Assembly (NCBI GenBank): GCA_949825045.1
Contig: OX463829.1
Location: 30,629,715 to 30,693,714, forward strand
Direction: 5' to 3'
Length of the DNA: 64,000 nt
Source: Argyresthia goedartella
Taxonomy: Eukaryota > Arthropoda > Insecta > Lepidoptera > Argyresthiidae
Shown: in pieces, positions 1 through 10,704 of the stretch
How positions within the stretch are numbered: the first letter of the stretch is position 1
Layout: each line of letters begins with the position of its first letter
Made by a program: the position numbers and the translations under genes
The notes under the pieces: generated by a model
What the model saw: only the letters and a program-made list of their open reading frames with translations
What the model was told of the DNA's origin: nothing
The model's database searches: none

Positions 1-112
1 CTCGCTTCCAAATGTCAGGCACGTTGAGACCAGGTCAGTGTTACACACCAAAAGGTTAGAATTAGTGAATGATATGAAATTTCTTGGAATAACCATTGAT
101 GCAAATTGTGAC
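1..112 (+). mobile_element. LINE-A fragment (RT thumb/C-terminal part)
   Basis: The sequence matches the plus-strand LINE-A copy at 27213-27245 and the equivalent antisense stretches at 1890-1960 and 3270-3340. It encodes the end of the reverse transcriptase palm (equivalent to LPNVRQVGTSLV and FLGITID). It is truncated at both sides, by the window edge on the left and around 112 on the right. Confidence 0.75.
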
Positions 113-321
113 TGTAATGTTGTTCTTGTTTACTAATCGTTAAGCAATCAGAGTACAATTTATAGCGCGGTAAACGTAGTCAGTAAGATCAGTCCAATAA
201 AAAAGCCGGGTCAGAAGAAAATAACAGAGAGCACACCAAAAATGCACAGTCCCTTCGCACAACGACAAAAGACTGCGTCATGTAATGGCGACAAAACATG
301 GCGTCATCTACAGGCACTGGT

Positions 322-539
322 TGTGCCGGTCGACTATGTTAGTCATATTTCCATGTAATGTTAAGATAAGTTGACGACCGTCACAGATAAGGTATATTTA
401 TATTCATCACGTAGTTTTGTAGTAAGTTGTATATAAGCGTATAGTATTTCCTATAATAAATTAGTCTAGTATTTGCGCGCATCTCAAGCCTTTTACTTTA
501 CTCCCGAAGATGTCGCTCTCCTTATAATTGCCTCTGGCA
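322..539 (+). repeat. 5' LTR of LTR element 1
   Basis: This is a direct repeat of 5057-5256. It contains a TATATAAGCGTATAG box-like motif (about 430-445) and a polyadenylation-like AATAAATT. It carries about 18 bp near its end (after CTCCCGAAG) that the other copy lacks. Confidence 0.8.
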
Positions 540-587
540 AAGTGGTGACCCGACTTCTGAACATCAGAAAACTTCGGTAATAGCAGA

Positions 588-806
588 ATGGACCCAGCCG
601 CGAAGAAAACTCCGTGTGCTGCCACCTTAGAAGTGCAAGCAAGAAGCATTTCGTCCAAGATCGCCGAGCCCCGACTTCGGTTTGTATACCTATTTCAAAC
701 TACGCTGCAGAACTCCATAATCAAGACCCCACCAAACCAAGACGACATCAAGCAAGCCATGACCGGACCAGATTTGAAAACGGATCAGAAGCCAAAAGAT
801 AAATAA
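588..806 (+). pseudogene. Gag-like N-terminal fragment of LTR element 1
   Basis: A 72-codon open stretch starts about 45 bp after the PBS, the usual place for gag. It begins MDPAAKKTPCAATLE. I do not recognise a domain. The frame stops at 806, and the following 200 bp lead straight into the 3' end of a LINE-A insertion. Calling it gag rests on position only. Confidence 0.35.
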
Positions 807-1017
807 TTTCAACTGAAAATTTCCCGCATTGAACTCAAGATACCGCAAGAACAATGAACCGATAGTCAGCCGACTGCTGATTTATCAAAATGGAGCTCGC
901 ACCAGCAGAAACGAACGCGTCGGCAAATTCATTCACAGCAAGCAGCTTTTCAAGTTCAAGACATAGGAAGCCGTTCCAGCCCCCACAAGAGTATAGAAAC
1001 ATCATCGATATAATATC

Positions 1018-2401
1018 AAATACCAAATACCAAATGTCTTTGTTACTGTAGATATTTACATATACTTAGCAGTCGTCATTTTTTGCCACTTCTCTACATT
1101 GGACCACTGTGGGAGAAGAAGGGCGTAGAAACTCCCACAGATTGATTTTTAGATCTCTTTTTAAAAATTGCTTATGCTTAACTAATACAAAATATAATAT
1201 TTAGTCATTATCATAATTCATAAGCAGGAATAAATTATTACAAAATTGTAAACAGCAAGGTCTGTGTTGAGCCAGATTAACCCCATATAGACCCATCATT
1301 TAAGTAATCTTGAACATTGTAATATCCCTTTTTCGACAAAGTCGCTTTAACATGGATTTTAAATTGCTCAAATGGCAATGTCAAGATCTCCAGAGGTATC
1401 TTGTTGTAGTAGAGAATGCATTGACCCTTGAAAGAATTGCTAACCTTCGCGAATCTAAACCGGGGCGCAAGTAGTCTGTGATTATTTCTTAGGTTAACAT
1501 TACAGCTATCGCTAAGTTTGGGAAATTTTGTATGGTTCTTGCGTACGTTCATTATATTTTCGAAAATAAATTGACTAGCTACAGTTAGTATGTCAATTTC
1601 TTTAAAAAACTGTCTTAAGGAGTCTGCGTTTTAAATTATAAATTGCTCGAATAGCTCTTTTCTGTAAAATAAAAATAGTTTGAATATCCGCTGTTTTTCC
1701 CCACAACAAGATACCATAGGACATGACACTATGAAAGTAACTAAAATATACTAGCTAGATGTAGCCACATCCGTGTTTTGTCTGATGTTCCTAACAGCGT
1801 AAGCCGCAGAACTTAATTGACCAGCCAATTTTTCTATGTGGGGTCCCCACTGCAATTTGTTATCAATGGTTATTCCAAGAAACTTCGTGTCATTTACTAA
1901 TTCTAACGTATTGCTGTCCAACACTAAACTGGTTCCAACTTGCCTGACATTTGGAAGTGAGAATTTGATACATTTGGTTTTACCAGCATTTAACAATAAA
2001 TTGTTAACTGTGAACCAATTCAAGGTTAAAGATAATACGCTATTGACATCATCAAAATCTTCTTTTTGTCTTTCAATTTTGAAGACCAGTGAAGTATCAT
2101 CAGCAAACAACACTATGTTAGTCAATTTCTCCACCATAAAAGGCAGATTGTTAATATATACCAGGAATAAGAAAGGGCCTAATATGGAACCTTGTGGAAC
2201 GCCAATTTTTACCCCCGATCCATCAGATTTAACGTCGTTGACTTCTGCCTTTTGAATTCTATTGCTTAGGTATGATCTTAGTAGATCCAACGCTTAATTT
2301 CTAACTCCGTAATGATTTAATTTCATTAGTAACGTGTTATGATCAACACAATCAAATGCCTTCGACAGATCGCAAAAAACACCTATAGCATCCTGTGCGG
2401 C
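1018..2401 (-). mobile_element. LINE-A copy 1, 5'-truncated, antisense
   Basis: This non-LTR retrotransposon fragment is 5'-truncated inside the reverse transcriptase. The frame at 1751-2290 (minus) carries GVPQGSILGPFLFLVYIN (RT block B) and FADDTSLVF (catalytic ADD), then the thumb. After a frame break the C-terminal part (1277-1552) ends DYLNDGSIWG. The 3' end consists of AATAAAGACATTTGGTATTTGGTAT, a short heptamer repeat. A 17 bp target duplication with 2 mismatches (ACATCATC..TATAATA, 999-1015 and 2406-2422) flanks it. The clade looks Jockey/CR1-like from the RT; I cannot fix it further. Confidence 0.85.
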
Positions 2402-2422
2402 ATCAACATCATCATTATAATA

Positions 2423-4290
2423 CCAAATACCAAATGTCTTTATTACTGTAGATATTTACATATACTTAGCAATCGTCATTTTTTGCCACTTCTCTACATT
2501 GGACCACTGTGGGAGAAGAAGGGCATAGAAACTTCCACAGATTGATTTTTAGATCTCTTTTTAAAAATTGCTTATGCTTAACTAATACAAAATATAATAT
2601 TTAGTCATTATCATAATTAATAAGCAGGAATAAATAATTACAAAATTGTTAACAGCAAGGTCTGTGTTGAGCCAGATTAACCCCATACAGACCCATCATT
2701 TAAGTAATCTTGAACATTGTAATATCCCTTTTTCGACAAAGTCGCTTTAACATGGATTTTAAATTGCTCAAATGGCAATGTCAAGATCTCCAGAGGTATC
2801 TTGTTGTAGTAGAGAATGCATTGACCCTTGAAAGAATTGCTAACCATCGCGAGTCTAAACCGGGGTGCAAGTAGTCTGTGATTATTTCTTAGGTTAACAT
2901 TACAGCTATCGCTAAGTTTGGGAAATTTTGTAAGGTTTGCGTACGTACATTATATTTTCGAAAATAAATTGACTAGCTACAGTTAGTATGTCAATTTCTT
3001 TAAAAAGCTGTCTTAAGGAGTCTGTGCGTTTTAAATTATAAATTGCTCGAATAGCTCTTTTCTGTAAAATTAAAATAGTTTGAATATCCGCTGCTTTTCC
3101 CCACAACAAAATACCATAGGACATGACACTATGAAAGTAACTAAAATATACTAGCCTAGATATAGCCACATCCGTGTTTTGTCTGATGTTCCTAACAGCG
3201 TAAGTCGCAGAACTTAATTTACCAGCCAATTTTTCTATGTGGGGTCCCCACTGCAATTTGTTATCAATGGTTATTCCAAGAAACTTCGTGTCATTTACTT
3301 ATTCTAACGTATTGCTGTCCAACACTAAACTGGTTCCAACTTGCCTGACATTTGGAAGTGAGAATTTGATACATTTGGTTTTACCAGCATTTAACAATCA
3401 ATTGTTAACTGTGAACCAATTCAAGGTTAAAGATAATACTCTATTGACATCATCAAAATCTTCTTTTTATCTTTCAATTTTGAAGACCAGTGAAGTGTCG
3501 TCAGCAAACAACACTATGTTAGTCAATTTCTCCACCATAAAAGGCAGATCGTTAATATATACCAGGAATAAGAAAGGGCCTAATATGGAACCTTGTGGAA
3601 CGCCAATTTTTACCCCCGATCCATCAGATTTAACGCCGTTGACTTCTGCCTTTTTAATTCTATTGCTTAGGTATGATCTTAGTAGATCCAACGCTTTATT
3701 TCTAACTCCATAATGATTTAATTTCATTAGTAGCGGGTCATGATCAACACAATCAAATGCCTTCGACAGATCGCAAAAAACACCGATAGCATCCTGTGCG
3801 GCTTCCCATGCAGAATAAATATGAGATATATAATACCTGCATCCGTAGTCGATTTACCACTATTGAAACCGTATTGCTTGGCGTGGAGTTGTTTTGTACT
3901 GTTGAAGTGTGAGAGCATTTGATTGAGTATAATCTTTTCAAAAATTTTACTTAGTGCTGGAAGAACCGATATCGGTCTGAAATTTGACGGATCACCCTTG
4001 TCTCCCGACTTGAACAGAGGTATAAGTTTACTGTGTTTCATGAGGTCTGGAAAAGCTCCATCATCAACACATTTATTAAATATATGAGCTAGGTGTGGGG
4101 CTATTACAAGTATTATTGAACCAATGACTTTGACTGACATACCCCACAGGTCTTCAGTATTTTTTAAGTTAAGTAATCTATTCGTTTTGACAATATCCTG
4201 GGGACATACATGATAAAATTTAAAATCTACATTACTGATGCTAGTGCTGTTTTTTAACAAAGTCTCTGCTTCATATACCTAATTCAACGA
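2423..4290 (-). mobile_element. LINE-A copy 2, 5'-truncated, antisense
   Basis: The copy has the same family and orientation as 1018-2401 and lies immediately beside it. The RT frame at 3727-4260 contains FRPISVLPALSKIFEKII and KQYGFNSGKSTTD (RT fingers). It then shifts frame; 3467-3727 has GVPQGSILGPFLFLVYIN and FADDTSLVF, and 2912-3256 the C-terminal domain. Several frameshifts make it inactive. The 5' truncation point (just before the HVCPQDIVKTN stretch) is close to that of the plus-strand copy at 26315. The 3' tail again shows the TTTGGTA repeat. Confidence 0.85.
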
Positions 4291-5056
4291 ATATTGAAAT
4301 CATCCAGGAAGAACATCACACGAAGAATAATCAAATAACTGAAGAGATATATATATATATATAAACGATTGGTGTACAAGATGTGCCCTATGTTGCCAAA
4401 TCCCAAGGTTTTTAGGCACACAAATTTCATCAATCGACAACTTAATATTCACTCAAGAGTGAAGAGCATGCACGTACATATGACGTAAGAGATCATTGAC
4501 TGCCTACAGCCAAGGTTACAGATTTATTAAATTATAAACAAACAGTGATTACAACTTCAACGACGTGCGATGTAAATTGACTCATCGATTCCTGAAAAAC
4601 ATGGGCGGCTGCAGCATCTGACGACTCTCCTGCGGATCTTTTCCAGTTATAGGTTAGGTTAGTTTACTAACCGCGAAACCCCATTTTCCTAGTGTTTTTC
4701 TGTTTTCCAGTTTTCAGTTTATTTTATGTAGTGTGCGGCCAGATGTAAGACTTGTCTTTAGGTAAATATTAAGTAATTCTTTAAACTTATGTAGAATTCA
4801 CATAAACGTAGTTCCCTTATTTTTCTTATTCGTGTAAGATTTACCTTTAGATTAAGTTGAAGTATGCACAATTACTATCTAATTTATGTTTATTAAAATC
4901 CTGCTAGTTATTATTGCAGTTGATATAAGTTTGTTATGGTATACACATTTTTAAAGGTATTTTGATTCATTTAAGGTTATTGTTTGATTCTAACTTAGAT
5001 TTTTGTTCATTGTTATAAGTACATTCATTTATTTTTACCCTAAAGGGGGGAGTAAC

Positions 5057-5256
5057 TGTGCCGGTCGACTATGTTAGTCATATTTCCACGTAATGTTAAG
5101 ATAAGTTGACGAGCGTCACAGATAAGGTATATTTATATTCATCACGTAGTTTTGTATTAAGTTGTATATAAGCGTATAGTATTTCCTATAATAAATTAGT
5201 CTAGTATTTGCGCGCATCTCAAGCCTTTTACTTTACTCCCGAAGTTGCCTCTGGCA
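5057..5256 (+). repeat. 3' LTR of LTR element 1
   Basis: It is nearly identical to 322-539 apart from a few substitutions and the 18 bp indel near the end. It is preceded by a purine run (about 5042-5052). Confidence 0.8.
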
Positions 5257-5596
5257 AGCAACATCTCACCTAAATTGTACATAACATCAATGATTTTTCT
5301 ATTTAGTTATTTTTTGTATTTTTATAATTAGTTAAAAGAATAATAAATATAATTATGTTTTATTATAATCACAACGTGGTTATTAATTTATGGAGATATT
5401 TCTTCACAAGTAATCATTGCATTCGATTCTACTTATCAGCTTTCGATATTTAGAGTAAAATTCCTAGTGTTTAAAAAGAAAAAGTTTTAACTGACGCAAC
5501 ATTGTAACGACGTTCAGTTCTTTAGATCAGAAATTAATAATAATAATAATAAATTTTCTTTATTTCCATTTGAAGTTTTACAAAATAGGTTAAGCC

Positions 5597-5636
5597 CTAG
5601 ACCCCACACTAGGATTCCCTGTATCGTGGGGTCTAG
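5597..5636 (-). repeat. 3' UTR hairpin of LINE-B
   Basis: Perfect 11 bp arms CTAGACCCCAC / GTGGGGTCTAG surround an 18 bp loop containing AGGATTCCCTG. Similar CCACACTAGGAT...TCGTGG patterns recur near 28817, 32721 and 53370. It is likely the structured tail recognised by the reverse transcriptase. Confidence 0.7.
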
Positions 5637-5987
5637 TCTCTTCCAGACCATTTACAAATACATATGGAACTTAATTCTATAAAAAATAAAATAAGAAAGG
5701 CAAATTCTGTAAGACAAGAAAAATATAAAATGGGAAGTGTTTAGTGTTGGTGTACCTGCTAGCCCTGCGACTACGAGTCTTGGGGTCGGACGTTAACCGG
5801 GCTTTTGGCCACTAAGCAGGTTGAGTAACTGTTTGGTGTTAGTGTGGAGTGTAGTGAGTGTGTGTAGATAGTAGTGTATAATGTATGTGAGTGTTTGTTT
5901 GTAAATCAGTAGATTTGGTTCATCTGGTGTTAGGGTAAGTATTTTAGTAGTTTTTTTTTTTTTTTTTTTTTTTTTTTTCAGAAGGAG

Positions 5988-8942
5988 TTATTTACATATT
6001 TCGAGAAGGTTTTCTGTTTTGGAGTAGTCAAGTTGTTGCAGCCATCCAAAAAGCAGCTTCTTACACCTGTACCTGCTTAGATGCAATATCTTCAGTTCAT
6101 CATTTATATTTGTATAGAGATAAGGACCTTGGAACGTGTAGAACCTTTGTGCGAAACAAGTGCGTGTCCGGGGGCACTTCCATCTCACTCGGCGTGCAGC
6201 GGCATCAGCAGCAGTATCTAGAGCAGATTTGTGATATTTAAGAACCACAGCGCTGACATACAGTTGTCGTACCCTAAGATGCTTGCAATCTTGGTATAGG
6301 CAATCGGTGGGATACCTAAATGGTTTGCTAAAAGCTACTTTGAGAAGAGCTCGCTGTGCGTATTCAATTCTAATGAGGACTGTTTTGGCAGCTGCTCCCC
6401 AAATCAAGATGCCATAGGTTAAAATGGATTCGCAGAGGGCAATATAGACGAGCCTTCGAATATTGGTATCAGCAACCTGCCGAAGTCGTCTAAAAATGTT
6501 CATTAGTTTTCTAACTCGACCGGATAGTAATGCAATCTGCTTCCCCCATGTCAGTCTTTCGTCAATAGTTATCCCCAGGTATTTGATGCAATGAACTTGT
6601 TCGAGAGCTGGGCACATACAGGAGGGGTTATTGATGTCTCTGCATGAGTGCGTCTTTATATTAATTTCAGCAGTTGGAGCCGTTTTTTGTGTGATTCTAA
6701 AGCAAATTATTTTGGTTTTAGATGTATTGAGGGTAAGGAGGTTTCGTCTGAGCCAGTCATTAACCCTATTCATGCCCTCACATGCCACAGCACCTGCAGC
6801 TGACCAGCTCTTGCCGTGAAATATGATGGCAGTATCGTCCGCAAACATAAACAAGTCCGCTTGGATCAGGTCTAGACGGCACAGATCGTTTATATAAATG
6901 AGGAAAAGTGATGGACCCAAAACACTTCCCTGGGGAACTCCAAAGTTAATGTTCGCGTAGTCACTGTAGGAGTCGTTTACTTTAACTCTTTGTCTGCGGT
7001 CTGAAAGATATGAGTGAAACCAGTTGAGAGGGAGGCCACGTATACCCAAGAGCTCCAATTTTCTCAAGAGTATTGGACGAGAAACGGTATCAAAAGCTTT
7101 CGCAAGATCGAGAAAAGCTCCCAGGCACCTATAACCTTCATCGAGCTTAGTAGCGACAGTTTTAGTCAAGTTCATTATGGCGTCCTCCGTAGATATATTG
7201 TTGCGAAAGCCATATTGATTATGGGCCAGTAGACCATGGGTTTCTAGGAAGTTAAGAAGTCGCTTATTTACTAGTTTTTCTAAAAGTTTGGAGAGAGTAC
7301 TTAGAAGCGATATAGGCCTATAGTTAGAAGCTTCCGATGGATCACCCGCCTTATAAACAGGACAAACATTGGCAACTTTAAAGAGATCGGGAACCACGCC
7401 TGAGCTCATACTCAGGTTGAAAATGTAGGTCAAGGGGCCAACTAGAGCCCGGCTTGATTGTTTAAGGATCTCGTTGGTTATATTGTCTATGCCTGGAGCC
7501 GATTTGTTTTTCAGACTACCAATTAGTTTGAGGAGTTCTGACTCATCTGTGGGGTTGAGATAGAATGAGTTCGCTATTACATTTTTAGCTATTGTTGCCG
7601 GTACTTCTTGAGCTAATTGTTGTTCGGTCATTTTAATTGAGTCGAGAATATTGTTTGCGTATGAGTCACCCACCGTTGAAAAGTATTGGTTAACTTTGTT
7701 GAGTGCAGCTGATGGGTCTAGGTCGGTTTCAAGAAGTCTTGTGTTTTCTGTTTTCCCAGATTCCATATTGCAAATAGTTTTTATTGCATTCCATAATTGT
7801 TTACTACCCTGACAGTTTTGTAGCATTTGTTTGTCATGTTCATTTTTGAGATTCTGGATAGTGTTGTTGCAGTAGTTTCGGTAGTTCTTATATTTGTTTT
7901 GGATGTCAGGGTCATTTTTATTTTTCCTAGCTTTTATGTGAAGTCTATCTCTTCGCTTTATACAGTTGAGAAGTCCAGGAGATATCCAGGGTTTTATAAT
8001 AAAGTCCGAACTGCGAGAGATTTTAAGCGATTGGTGTTTTTTCAGGATTTCGGTGAAAGTCCCCAGAAACTTTGTGGTAGCCATATCTACGTCGGTCAGA
8101 TTATAGCAGTCGGACCAGTCCGTGTTTATTAGATCTGTGGTGAGATTGACTATATCAGTTTTTGTGGTATTGATTTTTTTTCGTTGTGTACAACTTTTAG
8201 AGACATCAATACTTAACAAAACGGTGTCATGGTCCGTAATACCAGGGTAGCAAATTACTGTTTGTGAAGACAGTACAGTTTTTAGGAGGCAGTGGTCAAG
8301 ACAGCTGGTATCTCTAGTAGGAAGTAAGTACGCTGGATGAAAACCCATGTGCGATGTCCGATTTAAATATTCATCTGATCGGTCATCCTTATTATCCACC
8401 GATATGTCAATATTAATATCCCCCGTAATAATGCAACTCTTGCCTTTGCAGGTAGCCACTACTTTTTCCAGTGAAGTAAAAAAGTTATTGTAGTGGTCGA
8501 CCGTCTTAAAAGACGGTGGACGGTAAATAGCTAGGATAGACAGGAAATTATCTATTTCGATTAACAGACAATTGGAATTGGAAAATGGTGGCTCTGTTAT
8601 GTTTACTCTGAGACCCGTCCTTGCGAAGACCACCAGACCATCGTTTTGGTTAAGATGGTTCTTTGAATAGTGACATTCATATCCATTCAAAATAATGCCT
8701 GTAAATGATTCACTCAACCAACATTCCGTCAATATAATAAGATCTGGTTTGAATTTTAATTTATGCAGTAGCACAAGAAATGAGTCAAAGTTTTTATTTA
8801 TGCTCCGTATATTTTGTGTTATGAAAGTGAAGTTTGACGAAACATCACCCAGGAAGTTAATACAAGATTCTGGACTATAGACGGGTGTGCATGGTATAAG
8901 GATTGAATCATCCACAATATCTATTAACGTTTTGTTAGCCAC
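5988..8942 (-). CDS. LINE-B ORF2: APE endonuclease plus reverse transcriptase
   Basis: The 984-residue protein copies the element into new sites by target-primed reverse transcription in the nucleus. The N-terminal APE endonuclease (about residues 38-245) shows NIRSINK, TECWLS (about 75), YRPP (about 140), GDINID (about 175) and TDHDTV (about 236), which cover the metal and phosphodiester-cleaving residues. The reverse transcriptase follows: SAPGIDNITNEIL, NYRPISLLSTLSK, AFLDLAKAFDTV, FGVPQGSVLGPSLFLIYIN and FADDTAIIF (about 698, catalytic). A Cys-containing C-terminal domain ends LLEICK. The length is complete and no frame break is seen. The start chosen is the first ATG of the open frame, 328 bp after ORF1. 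It resembles CR1/Jockey-type elements of Lepidoptera. Confidence 0.95.
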   Translation of the reverse strand: MANKTLIDIVDDSILIPCTPVYSPESCINFLGDVSSNFTFITQNIRSINKNFDSFLVLLHKLKFKPDLIILTECWLSESFTGIILNGYECHYSKNHLNQNDGLVVFARTGLRVNITEPPFSNSNCLLIEIDNFLSILAIYRPPSFKTVDHYNNFFTSLEKVVATCKGKSCIITGDINIDISVDNKDDRSDEYLNRTSHMGFHPAYLLPTRDTSCLDHCLLKTVLSSQTVICYPGITDHDTVLLSIDVSKSCTQRKKINTTKTDIVNLTTDLINTDWSDCYNLTDVDMATTKFLGTFTEILKKHQSLKISRSSDFIIKPWISPGLLNCIKRRDRLHIKARKNKNDPDIQNKYKNYRNYCNNTIQNLKNEHDKQMLQNCQGSKQLWNAIKTICNMESGKTENTRLLETDLDPSAALNKVNQYFSTVGDSYANNILDSIKMTEQQLAQEVPATIAKNVIANSFYLNPTDESELLKLIGSLKNKSAPGIDNITNEILKQSSRALVGPLTYIFNLSMSSGVVPDLFKVANVCPVYKAGDPSEASNYRPISLLSTLSKLLEKLVNKRLLNFLETHGLLAHNQYGFRNNISTEDAIMNLTKTVATKLDEGYRCLGAFLDLAKAFDTVSRPILLRKLELLGIRGLPLNWFHSYLSDRRQRVKVNDSYSDYANINFGVPQGSVLGPSLFLIYINDLCRLDLIQADLFMFADDTAIIFHGKSWSAAGAVACEGMNRVNDWLRRNLLTLNTSKTKIICFRITQKTAPTAEINIKTHSCRDINNPSCMCPALEQVHCIKYLGITIDERLTWGKQIALLSGRVRKLMNIFRRLRQVADTNIRRLVYIALCESILTYGILIWGAAAKTVLIRIEYAQRALLKVAFSKPFRYPTDCLYQDCKHLRVRQLYVSAVVLKYHKSALDTAADAAARRVRWKCPRTRTCFAQRFYTFQGPYLYTNINDELKILHLSRYRCKKLLFGWLQQLDYSKTENLLEICK

Positions 8943-9270
8943 AAGGAGATGCTTTGTATAAAGTCACATCAATAATAGGGCGTTGTTGGTCTGTTAATAT
9001 ATCATAGGCAACTATGTGCACAGATCTACCTCCGGTTTTCTGATGGTTTGTATTTGTGATCGTTAAGCGATAGATAGCTAGGTGGTGTGGGTGAGTCAGT
9101 AAGGTTGAAGTACAGCATGATTGTGTATTTGTGTTAAGAGGTGTAGTTGGAGTGATAGAAGGGTATTGTGGTAGGTGTGTAAGTAACTGTGTTATCTTAA
9201 TTAGTCTAAAAATATATAGTTTTATGGTTGGGCACTTGTAGATACGATATCTGGGGCACTTTTCGGTGAG

Positions 9271-10212
9271 TCACTTTTCTTCAGGGAGTTTCCTTAAGTC
9301 TGCTTCTGAGTTAATGCGAATCAGAGAGGTTCCGTTATCTCTACGCATGAGCACCTTCCCGTAGGATGTCCAGCAGAACTTGTAGTTGTTCGCTGATGCA
9401 AAACTTCGTGCGAGGTAGAATAGATACTTGGATTTGGCAGTCAGGTTCTCTGCAATAAACACTGCTGTTTTTGGTCCATCGATTCGCAGATGCGTCGTAT
9501 TCAGTTTATCTTCTTTGTGAGCCTTATTAAACGATTTAACGGCTTTTAAGATGGAATCTTTGGCTATTGTAGACGTAAACTCTGCGACTATCACTTGTTT
9601 TTCTGATTTCGTATTATAACGGTATACGTCCTTTATCTCAAAGGGCTTGATTGTTGCACCAAGAACATCGCCGATGCCAGTAATTGTTTCAATTAAATCT
9701 TGTTTGGTCTCACTGTCCTTGGATTTGGGGATTTTTCTGATTTCAATAGCTGTGGATCGTGTTTGGCGCTCAAGCTGATCGACTCTGTCTTGCAAATCCC
9801 GGATTTGATTGCGATTGTCAGTTCTCTCTATTTCGTAATCATCCATTTTGGCTATGACTTCATCGTATTTCTTCGCTGTGAAATCGACAGCCTCTTGTAG
9901 ACGAGTATTTTGATTTATTATCTCGTTCATAGAGGAGCTCAATTTTGAGAAATGCTGCTGTTGCTCTTCTTTCAGGTCTTTGATTAGGTTAAGAATAGTA
10001 CTTTTGAAGTCTTCCATGCCGTCAGAAGCATCAAAGTCTACTCTCATTCGTTTATTGGACCTGGTGACATCGGCAGTCGATGATAGATTAGGATCTGACT
10101 GGTAGTGTTGAGACATCGGTGTTGCACAGTCGTCGTGTAGTAGATTGGCTTGATTTTTGGTGCCTGGTGGAGGGGTCCGCTTCAGCATTTTTCTTCTCGG
10201 GATTGAAGGCAA
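9271..10212 (-). CDS. LINE-B ORF1: coiled-coil protein resembling baculovirus FP
   Basis: The protein is 313 residues. It has a basic N-terminus (IPRRKMLKRTPPPG), a basic KRMRVDFD patch near 55-62, a long heptad-rich coiled coil (about 65-150), then a mixed alpha/beta region. The C-terminus contains HLRIDGPKTAVFIAENLT and YKFCWTSYGKVLMRRDNGT. The YKFCWTS.GKVLMRR pattern is the one I associate with the C-terminal domain of the baculovirus FP25K family and with ORF1 of lepidopteran LINEs. The expected role is binding LINE RNA and forming the RNP. It sits directly upstream of ORF2 on the same strand. Family assignment is from memory of the motif, not a search. Confidence 0.8.
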   Translation of the reverse strand: MPSIPRRKMLKRTPPPGTKNQANLLHDDCATPMSQHYQSDPNLSSTADVTRSNKRMRVDFDASDGMEDFKSTILNLIKDLKEEQQQHFSKLSSSMNEIINQNTRLQEAVDFTAKKYDEVIAKMDDYEIERTDNRNQIRDLQDRVDQLERQTRSTAIEIRKIPKSKDSETKQDLIETITGIGDVLGATIKPFEIKDVYRYNTKSEKQVIVAEFTSTIAKDSILKAVKSFNKAHKEDKLNTTHLRIDGPKTAVFIAENLTAKSKYLFYLARSFASANNYKFCWTSYGKVLMRRDNGTSLIRINSEADLRKLPEEK

Positions 10213-10704
10213 GACGCTGCAATAACGTCGTAGTTACACTGTATTGTTGTTGACGTTGCTACGCTGTAGTGTGCGCTCGCGCAGCTTGGGCGAGCGAGAC
10301 GAAATATCCGCAGGCCGTCTCAACCACACTTGAGGTTAGCGGGGGGCAGGGGCTGCGCTGGCCGTGTGGGCAGACTGCCTTTCACTTTCACAAGTCACTG
10401 GGATGCACAGATTTGTTAGCACGCGAGTATACCAAAGTAGGCTTGGTACAGCAGAATTTAAGGACTATTGTTCGGTATCGCGGTTTATTACTTATTATAA
10501 AATTAAGCGGACCAACTGATAGCACGTCTTCTCCAAGCGGCGTTTGGACGAAAGAGGAAAATTGTTTATTATGTTACGTTGTTGAATTTTGATCAGACGT
10601 CAAATGTTACCTATTAAAATGACCCGACTGTAATTTATATTTTAAAACCCAAAGACACCCAAAGAGCACTTTAAAAAAATAACAAAGAGCACATTTTAGC
10701 GGGA

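Larger units (their letters stand above)
322..5256 (+). mobile_element. LTR retrotransposon remnant 1, host of two nested LINE-A copies
   Basis: Two direct repeats of about 200 bp beginning TGTGCCGGTCGACTATG and ending GGCA lie at 322-539 and 5057-5256. Just inside the first is TGGTGACCCGAC (543-554), a plausible primer-binding site. Just before the second is a G-run polypurine tract (AAAGGGGGGAG, about 5042-5052). The internal part is nearly all lost: a short gag-like stretch at 588-806 and about 750 bp of non-coding 3' sequence (4291-5056) flank two minus-strand LINE-A copies. No target-site duplication was found. The PBS type would fit a Ty3/gypsy-like element, but no pol remains to prove it. 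Confidence 0.75.
5537..10590 (-). mobile_element. LINE-B, apparently full-length two-ORF non-LTR retrotransposon
   Basis: On the minus strand it reads as a GC-rich 5' leader (about 10213-10590), ORF1 (10212-9271), a 328 bp spacer, ORF2 (8942-5988), an A-run of 28 directly after the ORF2 stop (5951-5978), and a 3' UTR with a perfect 11 bp hairpin (5597-5636). The end is AATAAAGAAAATTT plus a (TTA)n tail at 5537-5555. Both ORFs are uninterrupted, so the copy may be recent. The 5' boundary is an estimate from composition. The two-ORF layout with an APE-type endonuclease fits the Jockey/CR1 superfamily. Confidence 0.85.

Noticed and set aside
1836..3713. Long plus-strand open frames (139 and 158 codons) beginning MWGPHCNLLSMV
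   Set aside because: They are exact antisense of the LINE-A reverse transcriptase; similar frames recur opposite other LINE-A copies and show no own motif.
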